A stretch of DNA of 64,000 nt from a bacterium (GTDB lineage Bacteria > Bacillota > Bacilli > Lactobacillales > Streptococcaceae). Below, piece after piece: positions 30,701 through 41,910 of this stretch (position 1 is its first letter; every line of letters starts with the position of its first letter). The DNA is taken from NCBI GenBank assembly GCA_905221195.1, contig CAJNCF010000003.1, forward strand, positions 124,001 to 188,000. The letters run 5' to 3'. Position numbers and translations under genes: made by a program. The notes beneath the pieces are model-generated. The model saw only the letters and a list, made by a program, of their open reading frames with translations. It did not search any database and was not told the DNA's origin.

Positions 30701-31446
30701 CGGCCACCATCCAACTGCAACATTGGACGAAGATCTGGTGGAATAACTGGAAGGATGTTGAGAATCATCCATTCAGGTTTGTTTCCAGATTTGTAAAAGG
30801 CATCCAAAACATCCAAACGACGGATAGCTTTGACACGTTTTTGTCCAGTAGCTGTTTTCAACTCTTCTTTGAGTTCAGCAATTTCTTTTTCAAGATCTAC
30901 TTGTTTCAAAAGGTCTTGGATGGCTTCGGCACCCATCTTGGCAACGAATGATCCATAACCATACTCACGCAAGCGCTCACGGTATTCGCGCTCTGTCATG
31001 ATAGACTTGTGCTCAAGTGGTGTATCCTTCGGATCAATCACCACATAAGCCGCAAAGTAGATAACTTCCTCGAGAGCACGAGGACTCATATCAAGGGTCA
31101 AGCCCATACGGCTTGGAATCCCCTTGAAGTACCAGATGTGAGATACAGGAGCTTTCAACTCGATGTGCCCCATACGCTCACGACGAACTTTCGTACGCGT
31201 TACTTCAACCCCACAACGGTCACAAACAATCCCTCTGTAACGAATGCGTTTGTACTTACCACAAGCACATTCCCAGTCTTTTGTAGGACCAAAGATGACT
31301 TCATCAAAGAGCCCTTCACGTTCTGGTTTCAAGGTACGGTAATTGATTGTTTCAGGTTTTTTGACTTCTCCATAAGACCATGAACGGACTTTACTTGGAG
31401 AAGCTAGGGTGATTTGCATACTTTTAAAACGATTTACATCAACCAC
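27769..31446 (-). CDS. rpoC: RNA polymerase beta' subunit
   Basis: 1225 residues. The N-terminal zinc site has C60, C62, C75 and C78. The catalytic loop NADFDGDQM near residue 450 holds the three Mg-binding aspartates. The second zinc site ([19 protein letters not shown]) and the trigger-loop region are present. The tail ends in an acidic Glu/Val/Thr-rich stretch. It follows rpoB by 32 bp. Confidence 0.98.
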   Translation of the reverse strand: MVDVNRFKSMQITLASPSKVRSWSYGEVKKPETINYRTLKPEREGLFDEVIFGPTKDWECACGKYKRIRYRGIVCDRCGVEVTRTKVRRERMGHIELKAPVSHIWYFKGIPSRMGLTLDMSPRALEEVIYFAAYVVIDPKDTPLEHKSIMTEREYRERLREYGYGSFVAKMGAEAIQDLLKQVDLEKEIAELKEELKTATGQKRVKAIRRLDVLDAFYKSGNKPEWMILNILPVIPPDLRPMLQLDGGRFASSDLNDLYRRVINRNNRLARLLELNAPGIIVQNEKRMLQEAVDALIDNGRRGRPITGPGSRPLKSLSHMLKGKQGRFRQNLLGKRVDFSGRSVIAVGPTLKMYQCGVPREMAIELFKPFVMREIVARDIVQNVKAAKRLVERGDERIWDILEEVIKEHPVLLNRAPTLHRLGIQAFEPVLIDGKALRLHPLVCEAYNADFDGDQMAIHVPLSEEAQAEARILMLAAEHILNPKDGKPVVTPSQDMVLGNYYLTMEEAGREGEGMVFKDRDEAVMAYRNGYVHLHSRVGIATDSLNKPWTEEQKHKVLLTTVGKILFNDIMPEGLPYLQEPTNANLTEGVPAKYFLPLGGDIKEAISKLELNPPFKKKNLGNIIAEIFKRFRTTETSALLDRMKNLGYHHSTLAGLTVGIADIPVVDDKAEIIEESHKRVEQITKQFRRGMITDDERYNAVTAEWRAAREKLEKRLIANQDPKNPIVMMMDSGARGNISNFSQLAGMRGLMAAPNGRIMELPILSNFREGLSVLEMFFSTHGARKGMTDTALKTADSGYLTRRLVDVAQDVIIREDDCGTDRGLLIRSIAEGKEMIESLEERLNGRYTKKTVKHPETGAVIIGPNELITEDKAREIVNAGVEEVTIRSVFTCNTRHGVCRHCYGINLATGDAVEVGEAVGTIAAQSIGEPGTQLTMRTFHTGGVASNTDITQGLPRVQEIFEARNPKGEAVITEVKGQVTAIEEDASTRTKKVFVKGETGEGEYVVPFTARMRVEVGDQVARGAALTEGSIQPKRLLAVRDVLSVETYLLGEVQKVYRSQGVEIGDKHIEVMVRQMIRKVRVMDPGDTDLLMGTLMDINDFTDANKDVLIAGGVPATGRPVLMGITKASLETNSFLSAASFQETTRVLTDAAIRGKKDHLLGLKENVIIGKIIPAGTGMARYRNLEPHAINEEEYLNPPVEEEENEETTEVVVDTAVETVEETVE

Positions 31447-31478
31447 TATTTCTTCCCTTTCTATTCTAAGTGAACTGC

Positions 31479-34400
31479 TTATTCTTGTTCAGCAGCTTCT
31501 TCTGTTGCTTCCGCTTTTGTTGCTTTCTCAGCTTCTTCAGCTTCAAAGGCTGCTTTAGCCTCTTGGGCTGCTTTTTCGCGGGCTTTTTCAAGGTCATCTA
31601 CGTGGATGACATCTTCGTCCATTCCTTCATCCAAGTCGCGAAGTTCCACTTCTTGGTCATCTTCATCAAGGACACGCATGTCAAGACCAAGAGATTGCAA
31701 TTCTTTGACAAGAACTCGGAAGGATTCTGGAACACCTGGTTTTGGAATTGGTTTTCCTTTTGTAATGGCTTCATAAGCTTTCAAACGTCCGTTAATATCG
31801 TCAGACTTGTAAGTCAAGATTTCTTGAAGGACATTTGATGCACCGTAGGCTTCAAGAGCCCAAACCTCCATCTCACCGAAACGTTGTCCACCGAACTGAG
31901 CTTTACCTCCGAGTGGTTGTTGAGTAACGGTTGAGTAAGGTCCGACAGAACGCGCGTGCAATTTATCGTCAACCATGTGGTGGAGTTTGATCATGTACAT
32001 GACTCCGACAGAAACACGGTTATCAAATGGTTCACCAGTACGTCCATCGTAAAGGATTGTTTTAGCATCACTATCCATACCAGCTTCTTTAACAGTTGAC
32101 CAAAGATCTTCAGAACTTGCTCCGTCAAAGACTGGTGTTGCGATGTGAATACCAAGAGTACGAGCAGCCATACCTAGGTGAAGCTCCATAACCTGACCGA
32201 TATTCATACGTGATGGCACCCCAAGTGGGTTCAACATGATATCGACTGGAGTTCCATCTGGAAGGTAAGGCATGTCTTCTACAGGAACGATACGAGAGAC
32301 AACCCCTTTATTTCCGTGACGTCCGGCCATCTTATCTCCGACCTTGATCTTACGTTTTTGAGCGATGTAGACGCGAACCAGCATGTTAACGCCTGATTGC
32401 AGCTCATCTCCATTTGCACGTGTAAAGATCTTAACATCACGAACGACACCATCGGCACCGTGTGGTACACGAAGAGAAGTATCACGCACTTCACGAGATT
32501 TATCTCCGAAGATAGCGTGCAAGAGACGTTCTTCAGCTGAAAGGTCTTTCTCACCCTTAGGTGTTACTTTACCTACAAGGATGTCGCCTTCTTTAACCTC
32601 AGCACCGATACGGATAATACCCATTTCGTCAAGGTCTTTAAGGGCATCTTCTCCAACGTTTGGAATTTCACGCGTAATTTCTTCAGGCCCAAGCTTTGTA
32701 TCGCGCGTTTCTGATTCGTATTCTTCAAGGTGAACAGATGTATAGACATCGTCTTTCACCAAGCGTTCGCTCATGATAACGGCATCCTCGAAGTTGTAAC
32801 CTTCCCAAGTCATGTAGGCAACGATTGGGTTTTGTCCAAGCGCCATTTCTCCATTTTCCATAGAAGGTCCGTCAGCGATGAAATCGCCTTTTTCAACGAC
32901 ATCGCCAACTTTAACAAGCGTACGTTGGTTGTAAGCAGTACCTGAGTTTGAACGACGGAATTTTTGGATGTGGTAAACGTCCAATGAACCATCTTCACGA
33001 CGAACTTCTACCTTGTCAGCATCTGCGTAAGTAACTTTACCATCATACTGAGCAATCACAGCCGCTCCAGAATCGTGGGCTGCTTGGTATTCCATACCAG
33101 TACCAACGTAAGGTGCTTTTGGATCAATCAATGGCACAGCCTGACGTTGCATGTTGGCACCCATGAGGGCACGGTTGGAGTCATCGTTTTCCAAGAAAGG
33201 AATACATGCTGTCGCAACGGCAACTACCTGTTTTGGTGATACATCCATGTAGTCAACAACATTAGCTGGATACTCTTGGTTGACCCCTTGGTGACGTCCC
33301 ATGACAACTTTTTCAGCAAAGGTTCCATCTTCATTAAGACGTGAGTTAGCCTGTGCTACAGTGAATTCATCTTCTTCATCGGCTGTCAACCAAACGATTT
33401 CGTTGGTAACAACACCTGTTTCACGGTCAACCTTACGGTATGGTGTTTGAACAAAACCATACTTGTTCAAGTGTCCGTAAGATGACAAGTTATTGATCAA
33501 ACCGATGTTAGGTCCTTCAGGTGTCTCGATTGGACACATACGGCCATAGTGAGTGTAGTGCACGTCACGTACTTCATATCCAGCACGGTCACGTGTCAAA
33601 CCACCAGGTCCTAAGGCTGACAAACGGCGTTTGTGAGACAACTCAGAAAGCGGGTTGTGTTGGTCCATGAACTGTGACAACTGTGATGAACCAAAGAATT
33701 CTTTAACCGCAGCTGTTACAGGACGGATGTTAATAATTTGTTGTGGTGTCAAGACTTCGTTGTCCTGAACAGACATACGTTCACGGACATTACGTTCCAT
33801 ACGAGAAAGTCCAAGACGTACTTGGTTAGCAAGCAATTCACCAACCGCACGGATACGACGGTTTCCAAGGTGGTCGATATCATCTACACGGCCAAGTCCC
33901 TCAGCCAAGTTGAGGAAGTAGCTCATCTCAGCAAGGATATCTGCAGGAGTTACGATACGAACCTTGTCATCTGGGTTAGCATTACCAATGATCGTTACGA
34001 CGCGGTCTGGATCAGTTGGTGCAACAACCTTGAATTTTTGAAGAACAACTGGCTCAGTCACAACGGCTGCATCATTTGGAATGTAAACAATCTTGTTCAA
34101 GTCGCCATCCAAATGACTTTCAATGCTTTCAATCACACTACGAGTCATGATTGTTCCAGCTTCTACCAAGATTTCTCCTGTTTCAGGGTCTACCAATGGT
34201 TCCGCAATGGTTTGGTTGAGCAAGCGTGTTTTAACATTGAGTTTTTTATTGATTTTGTAACGGCCAACTGCTGCCAAGTCATAGCGACGTGGATCAAAGA
34301 AACGAGCTACAAGCAAGCTACGTGAGCTTTCAGCAGTCTTAGGTTCACCTGGACGAAGGCGTTCGTAAATTTCTTTCAAGGCTTCGTCTGTACGAGAGTC

Positions 34401-35090
34401 CATTGGGTTCTTATGGATATCTTTTTCAACAGTATTGCGAACCAATTCGCTATCACCAAAGATATCAAAGATTTCATCATCTCCTGAGAAACCAAGCGCA
34501 CGAACCAAGGTTGTAAATGGAATCTTACGAGTACGGTCGATACGAGTGTAGGCGATATCTTTTGAGTCGCTTTCAAGTTCCAACCAAGCTCCACGGTTAG
34601 GGATAACAGTTGAACCATAGCCCACTTTACCGTTTTTATCAACTTTATCGTTAAAGTAAACACCTGGTGAGCGGACCAACTGCGATACGATAATACGTTC
34701 ACCACCATTGATGATGAAAGTACCCATTTCTGTCATGATTGGGAAATCACCAAAGAAAACTTCTTGGGTCTTGATTTCGCCTGTTTCTTTATTGATCAAG
34801 CGGAAGGTTACAAAAATTGGTGCTGAGTAGCTAGCATCGTGGATACGAGCTTCTTCTAGCGTGTATTTTGGTTCCTTGATTTCATATCCAACAAATTCCA
34901 ACTCCATTGTGTCTGTGAAGTTTGAAATTGGCAATACATCTTCAAACACTTCCTTAAGACCGTGGTCTAGGAAAGCTTTGAATGAGTCAGTTTGAATTTC
35001 AATCAAATTTGGTAAGTCAAGAACTTCTTTGATTCTTGAAAAACTACGACGGGTACGATGTTTCCCGTATTGAACGTCATGTCCTGCCAA
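31479..35090 (-). CDS. rpoB: RNA polymerase beta subunit
   Basis: 1203 residues, starting at a TTG codon (35088-35090) in front of [19 protein letters not shown] sequence. AAAGGAG lies 7-8 bases upstream, and the length then matches the pneumococcal protein; a further ATG 39 bp upstream lacks a ribosome site. The rifampicin region [20 protein letters not shown] is of the sensitive type. The C-terminus carries a streptococcal acidic/alanine-rich extension ([19 protein letters not shown]). First gene of the rpoBC operon, with a leader of about 250 nt. Confidence 0.97.
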   Translation of the reverse strand: MAGHDVQYGKHRTRRSFSRIKEVLDLPNLIEIQTDSFKAFLDHGLKEVFEDVLPISNFTDTMELEFVGYEIKEPKYTLEEARIHDASYSAPIFVTFRLINKETGEIKTQEVFFGDFPIMTEMGTFIINGGERIIVSQLVRSPGVYFNDKVDKNGKVGYGSTVIPNRGAWLELESDSKDIAYTRIDRTRKIPFTTLVRALGFSGDDEIFDIFGDSELVRNTVEKDIHKNPMDSRTDEALKEIYERLRPGEPKTAESSRSLLVARFFDPRRYDLAAVGRYKINKKLNVKTRLLNQTIAEPLVDPETGEILVEAGTIMTRSVIESIESHLDGDLNKIVYIPNDAAVVTEPVVLQKFKVVAPTDPDRVVTIIGNANPDDKVRIVTPADILAEMSYFLNLAEGLGRVDDIDHLGNRRIRAVGELLANQVRLGLSRMERNVRERMSVQDNEVLTPQQIINIRPVTAAVKEFFGSSQLSQFMDQHNPLSELSHKRRLSALGPGGLTRDRAGYEVRDVHYTHYGRMCPIETPEGPNIGLINNLSSYGHLNKYGFVQTPYRKVDRETGVVTNEIVWLTADEEDEFTVAQANSRLNEDGTFAEKVVMGRHQGVNQEYPANVVDYMDVSPKQVVAVATACIPFLENDDSNRALMGANMQRQAVPLIDPKAPYVGTGMEYQAAHDSGAAVIAQYDGKVTYADADKVEVRREDGSLDVYHIQKFRRSNSGTAYNQRTLVKVGDVVEKGDFIADGPSMENGEMALGQNPIVAYMTWEGYNFEDAVIMSERLVKDDVYTSVHLEEYESETRDTKLGPEEITREIPNVGEDALKDLDEMGIIRIGAEVKEGDILVGKVTPKGEKDLSAEERLLHAIFGDKSREVRDTSLRVPHGADGVVRDVKIFTRANGDELQSGVNMLVRVYIAQKRKIKVGDKMAGRHGNKGVVSRIVPVEDMPYLPDGTPVDIMLNPLGVPSRMNIGQVMELHLGMAARTLGIHIATPVFDGASSEDLWSTVKEAGMDSDAKTILYDGRTGEPFDNRVSVGVMYMIKLHHMVDDKLHARSVGPYSTVTQQPLGGKAQFGGQRFGEMEVWALEAYGASNVLQEILTYKSDDINGRLKAYEAITKGKPIPKPGVPESFRVLVKELQSLGLDMRVLDEDDQEVELRDLDEGMDEDVIHVDDLEKAREKAAQEAKAAFEAEEAEKATKAEATEEAAEQE

Positions 35091-35245
35091 GATGATTCTC
35101 CTTTGTAAATAAGTTCCAAGCCTTGTCAATCAGGCTTTTCTAATCGTCATATGGTTTTAAAAACCCCTATCACCGTGTCCCTTTGATGAATTTTCAGAAT
35201 CTTTAAGTCTTTGTTACAAGTACTCAAAATCCTGAAAAAAAGCAC

Positions 35246-35289
35246 AAAAAGAGCAGCTAAATCTGACTTTTTCAGAAGATTTAACTGCT
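35246..35289 (-). terminator. Terminator-like hairpin inside the rpoB leader
   Basis: On the minus strand a 13-bp stem (AGCAGTTAAATCT / AGATTTAGCTGCT, one wobble pair) with a 12-base loop, followed by CTCTTTTTG. It lies about 50 nt after the predicted rpoB transcription start and 160 nt before the TTG, so it could be an attenuator. The only gene on its other side (Mga-like) points away, so it does not end an upstream gene. Confidence 0.55.
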
Positions 35290-35344
35290 GTGAGCCTTGT
35301 CTGGACAATATTTCAGACAAAACCTACGACAAATGATTACTCAT

Positions 35345-35373
35345 ATTATACCCTATTTAGCTAGATTTTTCAA
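35345..35373 (-). promoter_or_regulatory. rpoBC promoter
   Basis: TTGAAA (complement 35368-35373), 17-bp spacer, perfect TATAAT (complement 35345-35350). Predicted start near 35338, giving a leader of about 250 nt. Confidence 0.75.
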
Positions 35374-35573
35374 GGGGATTGACAATTTTTTGACAAAATC
35401 TTTTCCTATAAAAATTTGCATTCTACTATCACTTTTCAAACTTCATTTTCAGTTTAATGGTTCCAGGAAAATATAGTAAATTCAGATTTTCCTATTTTAT
35501 CCTAGGCTATTTTTCTTGACTTTACTAGGCTTTTCTTTTAATATATATGTATAAATATATAAGGAGGTTTATT

Positions 35574-37058
35574 ATGGATATTTTGCTGACTAAAAAAGAA
35601 CAAGACTTGCTATTCTTGCTGGAAGAATTAACCAAGAACCACGATTGGATAGAGATTCCAGTTTTGGCAGAAAATTTGAAATTACCAGTAAAAGAATTGC
35701 AAAAACATCTTTCTAGTCTCGAGCAATTATTCCCAAAACTCCTTATTCGATCAACAAAAAAAGGTATTCAACTGCAGTTTGACTTCCAAAATACCTTGGA
35801 TCCTCGGATTGCAATCTTTGAACAATCTGCAACCTACTCTTTTTTGAACTGTCTGTTTTTCAAAGAGGGACAATCACTTGACCAAATGTGCCAGGCGCTT
35901 TCGACTAATCCAGAGCAGATTGAGGAAATCATTCATCGTCTTAACACACTCCTTCCCCAACACTACAATATCAGTATCCAACCTTCCCCTTTAGTCATGG
36001 AGGGAGAAGAAGAGGACATCCGCGCCTTTTATCTGGACTACTTTAGCCAAAGTTACAGTTTTCTTGATTGGCCCTTCCCTTCTATTTCTGAAGAATCGCT
36101 CACTCAGCTGATTCAGCTATTTTTAAAGGCCCAACAAGTTTCACCCAACCTCAGCGGTCTACGGCAAATCAAGTACACCCTAGCTATCAATCTAGAGCGG
36201 TTCAATAAGGAACATTTCAACGAAAATCCTACTCCGCTCTTAACCAGTCACTACAGCTCCCTCATGCAGATTCCCCAGTTTGAACAAGATATCAAAAAGC
36301 TGGCTAAAAAGCTCCATTTTGAACCGAAAAAGGAGACACTAGAACAGCTATTTTCAAACCCAATCAAGTCTCCTCAAATCACAAATAAACCTAGCAATGG
36401 AGCACTAGGTGATATTCATCATATCCAAAAATCTTACCGTTTATTGAGCCAAATCCTAGAAGAGCTAGCTAAAGAATTTCATCTACAGATTGAAAATCGC
36501 GAGGAATTGATTTGGCTCCTCCACTACACTGCCCAATCTGACTTCTTCCATCTACTCAGTAACCAGTCTCTTGACAAACAGAAATCCCAGATTTTAAGCA
36601 ATTATCAATCAGAATTTCCAAAACTATTTGAAGTAAGTCAACACAAATTCCAATCTTACCTTACTGAAATGGGACTCGAAAGTCACTCCATTAAGCTACA
36701 AGAACTTGTCTACACCTTTTCTATCCAAGGGCAACGAATTTTAGTCCAATTACTTCAAAAACTTCCCAAAATACGTGTTTTAGTCATTAGTCATTTGGAT
36801 AGCCATCACGCACAAAACCTTATCGACACCCTAACTCACTACGGCAATAATCTCTATCTCTTTGATTCTTGGGAAGAGTCTACTATTTCTTTCTCAATTC
36901 TCAATCAAATTCCTCACGATATTGTGATCACTACCTTTCCTGTTTCCAACTGTCCGAAACCAATTATTTGTAGTCGGAATCTTTCTACTGCAGAACTATT
37001 TCACCACCTCCACCTGCTGGCTTCTCAAATTCATAAAGAAAGACTGGCTGAATCGTAA
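35574..37058 (+). CDS. Mga-like transcriptional regulator
   Basis: 494 residues. The N-terminal winged helix-turn-helix (about 1-65, with EIPVLAENLKLPVKELQKHL) is of the Mga/DeoR type. A long helical middle resembles the PRD-like part of Mga proteins, and the end (LLQKLPKIRVLVISHLDS onward) has an EIIB-like alpha/beta pattern. Start chosen at MDILLTKKEQ because AAGGAGG is 7 bp upstream. The promoter is TTGACT (35516-35521), 17-bp spacer, TAATAT (35539-35544). It is followed in the same direction by the pullulanase gene, which it may control; that is inference. Confidence 0.75.
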   Translation: MDILLTKKEQDLLFLLEELTKNHDWIEIPVLAENLKLPVKELQKHLSSLEQLFPKLLIRSTKKGIQLQFDFQNTLDPRIAIFEQSATYSFLNCLFFKEGQSLDQMCQALSTNPEQIEEIIHRLNTLLPQHYNISIQPSPLVMEGEEEDIRAFYLDYFSQSYSFLDWPFPSISEESLTQLIQLFLKAQQVSPNLSGLRQIKYTLAINLERFNKEHFNENPTPLLTSHYSSLMQIPQFEQDIKKLAKKLHFEPKKETLEQLFSNPIKSPQITNKPSNGALGDIHHIQKSYRLLSQILEELAKEFHLQIENREELIWLLHYTAQSDFFHLLSNQSLDKQKSQILSNYQSEFPKLFEVSQHKFQSYLTEMGLESHSIKLQELVYTFSIQGQRILVQLLQKLPKIRVLVISHLDSHHAQNLIDTLTHYGNNLYLFDSWEESTISFSILNQIPHDIVITTFPVSNCPKPIICSRNLSTAELFHHLHLLASQIHKERLAES

Positions 37059-37078
37059 CAAAATTTGTTGCGATTTTT
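37051..37078 (+). terminator. Terminator of the Mga-like gene
   Basis: AATCG-AACAAA/TTTGTT-CGATT hairpin that includes the stop codon, followed by TTTTTC. Confidence 0.75.
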
Positions 37079-37096
37079 TCTTTTAGTTTAATTTTA

Positions 37097-37134
37097 GGAA
37101 AACGCTTGCATATTGTTTTACTACATGCTATACT
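37097..37134 (+). promoter_or_regulatory. Pullulanase promoter overlapped by a cre-like site
   Basis: TTGCAT (37106-37111), 17-bp spacer, TATACT (37129-37134) with a TG extension. The sequence GGAAAACGCTTGCA (37097-37110) resembles the catabolite-responsive element bound by CcpA and covers the -35, which would give glucose repression. Confidence 0.65.
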
Positions 37135-37165
37135 GATAAAGAAATTCATTTATAGGAGAATGATT

Positions 37166-40100
37166 ATGAAAAGAACAACTTCTCAAACTGAGAAAAAAAT
37201 GGTCTACAGCATCCGTTCCCTCAAAAATGGAACTGGTTCTGTCCTTATCGGCGCAAGCCTTGTCCTACTTGCTATGGCTACACCAACTATCTCAGCCAAG
37301 GAAAATACTACAACCACTAACGCAAGTAATAGTGAAACTACTACTGCCCTTGCCCAACCTCTTACTGATACAACAGCCAGCACTGGTAAGCAAGAAAGTG
37401 ATCTTTCTGCACCTAAAAATGCAAACGCTTCCCTAGAGAAAAAAGAAGAAAAACCTGCAACAGAGCCAACGACTCCTGCTGCAAGCCCAGCTGATTCAGC
37501 ACCACAAACCGGACAAGAGCGTTCAAGTGAGGCAACGACTTCTACTAGTCCAGTAACGACTGAAACTAAGGCAGAAGAGCCAATCGAAGACAACTACTTC
37601 CGTATCCACGTCAAAAAACTTCCTGAAGAAAACAAGGATAGTCAAGGACTATGGACTTGGGACGATGTTGAAAAACCTTCTGAAAACTGGCCAAACGGAG
37701 CCTTGTCCTTTAGGGATGCCAAAAAAGATGACTACGGCTACTACCTGGATGTCAAATTAAAGGGAGAACAAGCCAAGAAAATTAGCTTCCTCATCAATAA
37801 TACAGCTGGAAAAAATCTAACCGGTGATAAATCAGCAGAAAAACTGGCACCAAAGATGAATGAAGCTTGGTTGGACCAAGATTACAAGGTTTTCTCTTAC
37901 GAGCCACAACCTGCAGGAACTATCCGTGTCAACTACTACCGCACAGATGGCAACTATGACAAGAAATCTCTCTGGTACTGGGGAGATGTGAAAAATCCAA
38001 GTAGTGGTGAATGGCCTAACGGAACAGACTTTACAGCTACAGGCAAATATGGTCGCTATATCTATATTCCACTCAAAGATGCAGCGAAAGATCTTGGATT
38101 TTTATTACTAGACAGAAACAAACAAGGAGACGATGTGAAAATCCGTAAAGAAGATTATAAGTTCACAGATTTGAAAAATCATAGCCAAATTTTCCTAAAA
38201 GACGATGACGAATCGATTTACACAAATCCATACTATGTCCATGATATCCGTATGACAGGGGCTCAGCACGTAGGAACTTCTAACATTGAAAGTAGTTTTT
38301 CAACACTGGTCGGTGCCAAAAAAGAAGATATTCTCAAGCACTCCAACATCACTAATCACCTAGGAAACAAAGTAACTATCACCGATGTCGCAATCGATGA
38401 AGCTGGTAAGAAAGTGACTTACAGCGGAGATTTCTCTGACACAAAACATCCATATACTGTTAGCTACAATTCCGACCAATTCACTACCAAAACAAGCTGG
38501 CGCCTTAAAGATGAGACTTACAGCTATGATGGCAAATTGGGAGCTGACCTAAAAGAAGAAGGAAAACAAGTTGATTTAACCCTCTGGTCACCAAGTGCTG
38601 ATAAGGTTTCTGTCGTTGTCTACGACAAGAATAACCCTGAAAAAGTGGTTGGAACTGTCGCTCTTGAAAAAGGGGAAAGAGGAACTTGGAAACAAACTCT
38701 AGATAGCACAAACAAACTAGGAATCACAGATTTCACTGGCTACTATTATCAATACCAAATCGAACGTCAGGGGAAAACTGTTCTTGCACTCGATCCTTAC
38801 GCTAAATCTCTCGCTGCTTGGAATAGTGACGATGCTAAGATCGACGATGCCCATAAAGTGGCTAAAGCTGCCTTTGTAGATCCAGCCAAACTAGGCCCTC
38901 AAGACTTGACTTACGGTAAGATTCACAACTTCAAGAGTCGTGAAGATGCCGTTATCTACGAAGCTCATGTTCGTGACTTCACTTCAGATCCTGCCATTGC
39001 AAAAGACTTGACCAAACCATTTGGTACTTTTGAAGCCTTTATCGAAAAACTAGACTATCTCAAAGACTTGGGTGTAACCCACATCCAACTCCTTCCAGTC
39101 TTGTCTTACTACTTTGTCAATGAATTGAAAAACCATGAACGCTTGTCTGACTATGCTTCAAGCAACAGCAACTACAACTGGGGGTATGACCCTCAAAACT
39201 ACTTCTCATTGACTGGTATGTACTCAAGCGATCCTAAGAATCCAGAGAAACGAATAGCAGAATTTAAAAACCTCATCAACGAAATCCACAAACGTGGCAT
39301 GGGAGCTATCCTAGATGTCGTTTATAACCACACAGCCAAGGTCGATATCTTTGAAGACCTAGAGCCAAACTACTACCACTTTATGGATGCAGATGGTACA
39401 CCTCGAACTAGCTTTGGTGGTGGACGTTTGGGGACAACCCACCATATGACCAAACGTCTCCTAGTTGACTCTATCAAATATCTGGTTGACACTTACAAAG
39501 TGGATGGATTCCGCTTCGATATGATGGGAGACCATGATGCCGCTTCTATCGAAGAAGCTTACAAGGCTGCACGCGCCCTCAATCCAAACCTCATCATGCT
39601 GGGTGAAGGTTGGAGAACCTATGCTGGTGATGAAAATATGCCTACTAGAGCTGCTGACCAAGATTGGATGAAGAAAACAGATACTGTCGCTGTCTTTTCA
39701 GACGACATCCGCAACAACCTCAAGTCTGGTTATCCAAATGAAGGTCAACCTGCCTTTATCACAGGTGGCAAGCGTGATATCAACACTATCTTTAAAAATC
39801 TAATTGCTCAACCAACTAACTTTGAAGCTGACAGCCCTGGAGATGTCATCCAATACATCGCAGCCCATGATAATTTGACCCTCTTTGACATCATTGCCCA
39901 GTCTATCAAAAAAGACCCAAGCAAGGCTGAGAACTATGCTGAGATTCACCGTCGTTTACGACTTGGAAACCTCATGGTCTTGACAGCTCAAGGAACTCCA
40001 TTTATCCACTCTGGTCAGGAATATGGACGTACCAAACAATTCCGTGATCCAGCCTACAAGACTCCAGTCGCAGAGGATAAGGTTCCAAACAAATCTCACT

Positions 40101-41062
40101 TGTTGCGTGATAAGGACGGCAATCCATTTGACTACCCTTACTTCATCCATGATTCTTACGATTCTAGCGATGCAGTCAACAAGTTTGACTGGACTAAGGC
40201 TACAGATGGTAAAGCTTATCCTGAAAATGTCAAGAGCCGTGACTATATGAAAGGTTTGATTGCCCTTCGTCAATCTACAGATGCCTTCCGACTTAAGAAT
40301 CTCCAAGATATTAAAGACCGTGTCCACCTCATCACTGTCCCAGGTCAAAATGGTGTAGAAAAAGAGGATGTAGTAATTGGCTACCAAATTACTGCTCCAA
40401 ACGGTGATATCTACGCAGTCTTTGTCAATGCGGACGAAAAAGCTCGCGAATTTAATTTGGGAACTGCCTTTGCCCACCTCAGAAATGCTGAAGTTTTGGC
40501 AGATGAAAACCAAGCAGGACCAGTAGGAATTGCCAACCCTCAAGGACTTGAATGGACTGAAAAAGGCTTGAAATTAAATGCCCTTACAGCTACTGTTCTT
40601 CGAGTCTCTCAAGGTGGAGCCATCGTTGCCCCAGCTGTGGAAGAAAAACCAGAATTTGATCTTTCTAGCTTAACACAAGAGCAAGGTCAAAATAACGGCC
40701 AAGACAATGTTCAAAACCGAGTCGTCAAACCGGAACATCAAGATCCAGCTCCACAGGCTAAACCTGATTCTGCAAAAACAGATACAAAAGTAGCTGATGC
40801 AGATCATAAATCTAGTCAAGCTACAGCTGATTCACAAGCTGAACAACCAGCACAAGAAGCACAAGCATCATCTGTAAAAGAAGCGGTTCAAAACGAAGCT
40901 GTAGATAACTCTAACAAGGAAAATACGCCTGCACCCCTAGCTAAACAAGCTGAACTTCCAAATACAGGAACCCAAAACAATCACAAACTCCTGTTTGCAG
41001 GAATTAGTCTCCTTGCCCTTCTAGGTCTCGGTTTCTTACTAAAAAACAAAAAAGAAAACTAA
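37166..41062 (+). CDS. spuA: Cell-wall-anchored pullulanase (SpuA-like)
   Basis: 1298-residue surface enzyme that cuts alpha-1,6 branches of pullulan, glycogen and limit dextrins. Order: YSIRK-type signal peptide (about 1-44), Thr/Ala/Glu-rich linker (45-135), two CBM41 glycogen-binding modules (about 140-350, with WTWDDV and WYWGDV), carbohydrate-binding and N-terminal accessory domains, GH13 catalytic domain (about 610-1010), a C-terminal beta domain, Gln/Ala-rich linker and LPNTG at 1264-1268 with membrane helix and basic tail. Catalytic residues: D785 (GFRFDMMGD), E814 (LGEGW), D902 (AAHDN). Start fixed by AGGAG before MKRTTSQTEK. The CBM41 modules in pneumococcal SpuA bind host lung glycogen. 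Confidence 0.95.
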   Translation: MKRTTSQTEKKMVYSIRSLKNGTGSVLIGASLVLLAMATPTISAKENTTTTNASNSETTTALAQPLTDTTASTGKQESDLSAPKNANASLEKKEEKPATEPTTPAASPADSAPQTGQERSSEATTSTSPVTTETKAEEPIEDNYFRIHVKKLPEENKDSQGLWTWDDVEKPSENWPNGALSFRDAKKDDYGYYLDVKLKGEQAKKISFLINNTAGKNLTGDKSAEKLAPKMNEAWLDQDYKVFSYEPQPAGTIRVNYYRTDGNYDKKSLWYWGDVKNPSSGEWPNGTDFTATGKYGRYIYIPLKDAAKDLGFLLLDRNKQGDDVKIRKEDYKFTDLKNHSQIFLKDDDESIYTNPYYVHDIRMTGAQHVGTSNIESSFSTLVGAKKEDILKHSNITNHLGNKVTITDVAIDEAGKKVTYSGDFSDTKHPYTVSYNSDQFTTKTSWRLKDETYSYDGKLGADLKEEGKQVDLTLWSPSADKVSVVVYDKNNPEKVVGTVALEKGERGTWKQTLDSTNKLGITDFTGYYYQYQIERQGKTVLALDPYAKSLAAWNSDDAKIDDAHKVAKAAFVDPAKLGPQDLTYGKIHNFKSREDAVIYEAHVRDFTSDPAIAKDLTKPFGTFEAFIEKLDYLKDLGVTHIQLLPVLSYYFVNELKNHERLSDYASSNSNYNWGYDPQNYFSLTGMYSSDPKNPEKRIAEFKNLINEIHKRGMGAILDVVYNHTAKVDIFEDLEPNYYHFMDADGTPRTSFGGGRLGTTHHMTKRLLVDSIKYLVDTYKVDGFRFDMMGDHDAASIEEAYKAARALNPNLIMLGEGWRTYAGDENMPTRAADQDWMKKTDTVAVFSDDIRNNLKSGYPNEGQPAFITGGKRDINTIFKNLIAQPTNFEADSPGDVIQYIAAHDNLTLFDIIAQSIKKDPSKAENYAEIHRRLRLGNLMVLTAQGTPFIHSGQEYGRTKQFRDPAYKTPVAEDKVPNKSHLLRDKDGNPFDYPYFIHDSYDSSDAVNKFDWTKATDGKAYPENVKSRDYMKGLIALRQSTDAFRLKNLQDIKDRVHLITVPGQNGVEKEDVVIGYQITAPNGDIYAVFVNADEKAREFNLGTAFAHLRNAEVLADENQAGPVGIANPQGLEWTEKGLKLNALTATVLRVSQGGAIVAPAVEEKPEFDLSSLTQEQGQNNGQDNVQNRVVKPEHQDPAPQAKPDSAKTDTKVADADHKSSQATADSQAEQPAQEAQASSVKEAVQNEAVDNSNKENTPAPLAKQAELPNTGTQNNHKLLFAGISLLALLGLGFLLKNKKEN

Positions 41063-41081
41063 ACTAGCCCTCCTATAGAAC

Positions 41082-41115
41082 AATCCCCCAAGCCTTAACA
41101 CTCGGGGGATTGATT
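41082..41115. terminator. Convergent terminator, spuA and the amino-acid ABC operon
   Basis: AATCCCCC/GGGGGATT stem followed by GATTTTG on the plus strand. It lies between the spuA stop and the convergent ATPase stop, and can serve plus-strand termination; minus-strand use is less clear. Confidence 0.7.
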
Positions 41116-41136
41116 TTGTCCTGATAATCTTATCTA

Positions 41137-41901
41137 TCAAATCATATATTCTACACTATAGGTCACATCCGAAAGAATTCGTGCCAAAAACTGCTTGGTT
41201 CGTTCTTCTTTTGGACGACTGAAGAAATCATGGGCATTATTTTCTTCAACAATTTTCCCGCCATCCATAAAAATGACATGATTGGCTACATCTCTGGCAA
41301 ATCCCATCTCATGCGTCACTACTACCATTGTAACACCTTCTTTAGCCAACTGTTTTAAAACATCCAAAACATCCCCTACTAACTCTGGATCCAAGGCTGA
41401 CGTTGGCTCATCCAATAAAATGACCTCTGGTTTCACAGCGATGGCGCGCGCAATACCGATTCGTTGTTGCTGGCCTCCAGAAAGCTGAGAGGGATAGTAA
41501 TCCTTATAAGCTAGTAAACCAACTTTTTCTAAGGCAGCTTCCGCACGTTTGATTGCTTCTTCCTTAGGAATTTTCCGAGCAATTACCAACCCCTCTAAAA
41601 TATTTTCCAAGGCTGTTTTATTGGCAAATAAATTATAATGTTGAAAAACAAAGGCGGTCTTCTGGCGAATTTCCAAAATATCTTTTTTAGTCAATTTTCC
41701 AAGATCGTAGTCTTTATCAGCAAGCTTCAAAGAGCCACTATCAGCCTTTTCCAAATGATTGAGACATCTAAGAAAAGTCGTTTTACCTGATCCAGATGGT
41801 CCCAAGATTACAACCACATCCCCTTGGTTGACTTTGAGATTCACATCTTCTAGGACTTGTCTGTCTCCAAATTTTTTTGCAACATGTTCTACTTGTAACA
41901 T
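41137..41901 (-). CDS. Polar amino-acid ABC transporter ATP-binding protein
   Basis: 254-residue ATPase of the HisP/GlnQ family. Walker [10 protein letters not shown] at residues 34-42, signature [15 protein letters not shown] near 141, Walker [15 protein letters not shown], switch His in [11 protein letters not shown]. Last gene of a seven-gene minus-strand operon that starts near 46474. It partners the two permeases and binding protein directly upstream (9-bp gap to the permease gene). Confidence 0.93.
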   Translation of the reverse strand: MLQVEHVAKKFGDRQVLEDVNLKVNQGDVVVILGPSGSGKTTFLRCLNHLEKADSGSLKLADKDYDLGKLTKKDILEIRQKTAFVFQHYNLFANKTALENILEGLVIARKIPKEEAIKRAEAALEKVGLLAYKDYYPSQLSGGQQQRIGIARAIAVKPEVILLDEPTSALDPELVGDVLDVLKQLAKEGVTMVVVTHEMGFARDVANHVIFMDGGKIVEENNAHDFFSRPKEERTKQFLARILSDVTYSVEYMI

Positions 41902-41910
41902 TGTCTCCTC

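Noticed and set aside
35091..35129. ATG start for rpoB 39 bp upstream of the TTG
   Set aside because: No Shine-Dalgarno for that ATG, whereas AAAGGAG precedes the TTG and the TTG start gives the family's normal length.
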